Below are positions 5,193 to 6,073 of a stretch of 6,073 bases of DNA, piece by piece. The first letter of the stretch is position 1; every line of letters begins with the position of its first letter. This stretch comes from Hyphomicrobiales bacterium (GTDB taxonomy: Bacteria; Pseudomonadota; Alphaproteobacteria; Parvibaculales; Parvibaculaceae), in the NCBI GenBank assembly GCA_015655095.1, contig JAATFR010000019.1, positions 1 to 6,073 of the forward strand, given 5' to 3'. A program made the position numbers and the translations under genes. The notes beneath the pieces are model-generated. The model ran no database searches. It worked only from the letters and a program-made list of their open reading frames with translations, and was not told where the DNA came from.

Positions 5193-6073
5193 ATCGCCAC
5201 CTTGGGATCACGCGTTCCATTGCTGAGAAGTTTCGCAATCTCACGCTGCGCGCCGAGATAGCTGGCGACGGGCGTCGGATGCTTTACAGCCGACATAACC
5301 GTCGTCTGGAGTTCCGGCAGGCGATGAAAGGGCACGCCGGGAAAAGTGTGATGAGCAGCATGATAGGACATGTTCCAGACGAGCCAGCGCACAATGGCAG
5401 GGCCCGTGAGGGTGCGCGTGTTGCGCATGGTATCAAGGCCGTGATGGCTCAGCCCCGTGTGCTCACCGACATTCTGGAACTGGTGGACCCATTTCATCAG
5501 GAACATGGGCGCGAGCCAGAACTGGAGGGCAACAGGCGTGCGGAACCACAGAGAAAGAAGCAGGATCGCCACATATCCGGCGACATACCAACGCGCCTCG
5601 GTCACAACCTCGCGCGGCTGGGTTGCCGCCAGCCACCACGCATAGGAGGGAATCCGGCCAAGGGCACAACGAAGCGTACTGCGCATTCTCCCATACCAGT
5701 AAAGGATGCCGCTCATGTTCAGCAGCCAGGTCCAGCGCGTGTAAGAGGGCCGGATCAGCAGTTCCGGGTCCTTGCCCCAGTCCTGGGTGTGCTTGTGATG
5801 CGCCATATGGAACCAGCGGTCCCATTTCGCAGGATATATCACGAAAAAACCGATAACCTCGCCGACCCACTCATTCAGCCAGCGACTGCGGAACGCGGTG
5901 TAGTGGCTCATTTCGTGCTGCCCGGCATAAAGGCAGTTGATCAGGATGCCCTGCGCCATGAACGGCAGGACGCCCCACCAGCTCCCCCACAAGAGGGCGA
6001 GCAATGTGGTCGTGACTGCAATCGCCGCCAACTGGCTGAACAGTTGCAACAACCCCCGCGCGTTGGAACGCAC
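5189..6073 (-). CDS. Membrane fatty acid desaturase-family protein (5' end probably outside window)
   Basis: This is a membrane diiron enzyme of the fatty acid desaturase/hydroxylase superfamily, which uses O2 and external electrons to desaturate or hydroxylate acyl or alkyl chains. The visible 294 residues contain the histidine boxes HEMSH (53-57), HMAHHKH (89-95) and HAAHH (238-242), plus EHTGLSHH (204-211) before the last box. Together these can provide the eight or more His ligands of the diiron site. Hydrophobic stretches lie near 10-30, 33-50, 68-80, 163-177 and 183-197. The frame is open to the window edge. The first codon shown is GTG at 6071-6073, but the first His box comes early (residue 53), so some N-terminal residues are probably missing. 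The stop overlaps the start of the TIM-barrel gene. No ferredoxin or reductase fusion is seen. Substrate and regiospecificity cannot be read; a hydroxylase or other non-acyl role is possible. Confidence 0.87.
   Translation of the reverse strand: MRSNARGLLQLFSQLAAIAVTTTLLALLWGSWWGVLPFMAQGILINCLYAGQHEMSHYTAFRSRWLNEWVGEVIGFFVIYPAKWDRWFHMAHHKHTQDWGKDPELLIRPSYTRWTWLLNMSGILYWYGRMRSTLRCALGRIPSYAWWLAATQPREVVTEARWYVAGYVAILLLSLWFRTPVALQFWLAPMFLMKWVHQFQNVGEHTGLSHHGLDTMRNTRTLTGPAIVRWLVWNMSYHAAHHTFPGVPFHRLPELQTTVMSAVKHPTPVASYLGAQREIAKLLSNGTRDPKVAI
5197..5203 (-). promoter_or_regulatory. Ribosome binding site of the TIM-barrel gene
   Basis: On the - strand AAGGTGG stands 4 bases before the ATG at 5192, inside the last codons of the desaturase gene. 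It supports this start and independent initiation in addition to coupling. Confidence 0.65.

Noticed and set aside
4563..5261. + strand open frame of 232 codons opposite the TIM-barrel gene
   Set aside because: It is a His/Arg-rich shadow frame. The - strand frame carries coherent family motifs and a ribosome binding site.

Overview
The window is GC-rich with a strong G/C preference at codon third positions, is densely coding, and shows several 4-base gene overlaps. This fits a chromosome of a Gram-negative proteobacterium. The alpha-proteobacterial look (protein style and a CTTG-N-CTAT-type promoter) is an impression only; no rRNA or other marker gene is present to fix the taxon.

Left block (+ strand, 1-2127): the last codons of a gene that runs in from the left, a PotC-type ABC transporter permease, and a flavin-dependent monooxygenase of the NtaA/SnaA/DszA type. 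They are closely spaced and read as the end of an operon for import and oxidative breakdown of a small organic compound. The ATPase, the binding protein and any flavin reductase would lie outside the window, and the substrate cannot be named. The block ends in two tandem stem-loops (2159-2222), the second of which resembles a Rho-independent terminator.

Middle block (+ strand, about 2290-4342): a candidate promoter, then gmd (GDP-mannose 4,6-dehydratase) and rmd (GDP-4-keto-6-deoxy-D-mannose reductase), joined by a GTGA start/stop overlap. Together they would convert GDP-D-mannose to GDP-D-rhamnose, the activated sugar for D-rhamnose-containing O-antigen, capsule or exopolysaccharide. No glycosyltransferase, polysaccharide exporter or GDP-mannose supply gene is present, so this is an isolated two-gene precursor cassette. 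A strong GC hairpin lies inside the last codons of rmd, and an A/T-flanked hairpin follows it.

Right block (- strand, 4341-6073): a membrane diiron fatty acid desaturase-like gene, probably cut at its 5' end by the window edge, overlaps by ATGA with a TIM-barrel protein of the sugar phosphate isomerase/epimerase (xylose isomerase-like) superfamily. This pair converges on rmd with 12 bases between the stop codons.

I see no RNA gene, insertion sequence, CRISPR array or integrase, and no clearly new multi-gene system. The points most worth a second look are the terminator-bounded gmd-rmd cassette between two catabolic or oxidative-looking blocks, the translational coupling of a membrane desaturase to a TIM-barrel enzyme with an apparent metal-ligand change, the unassigned transporter/monooxygenase pair, and the terminator stem encoded inside rmd.
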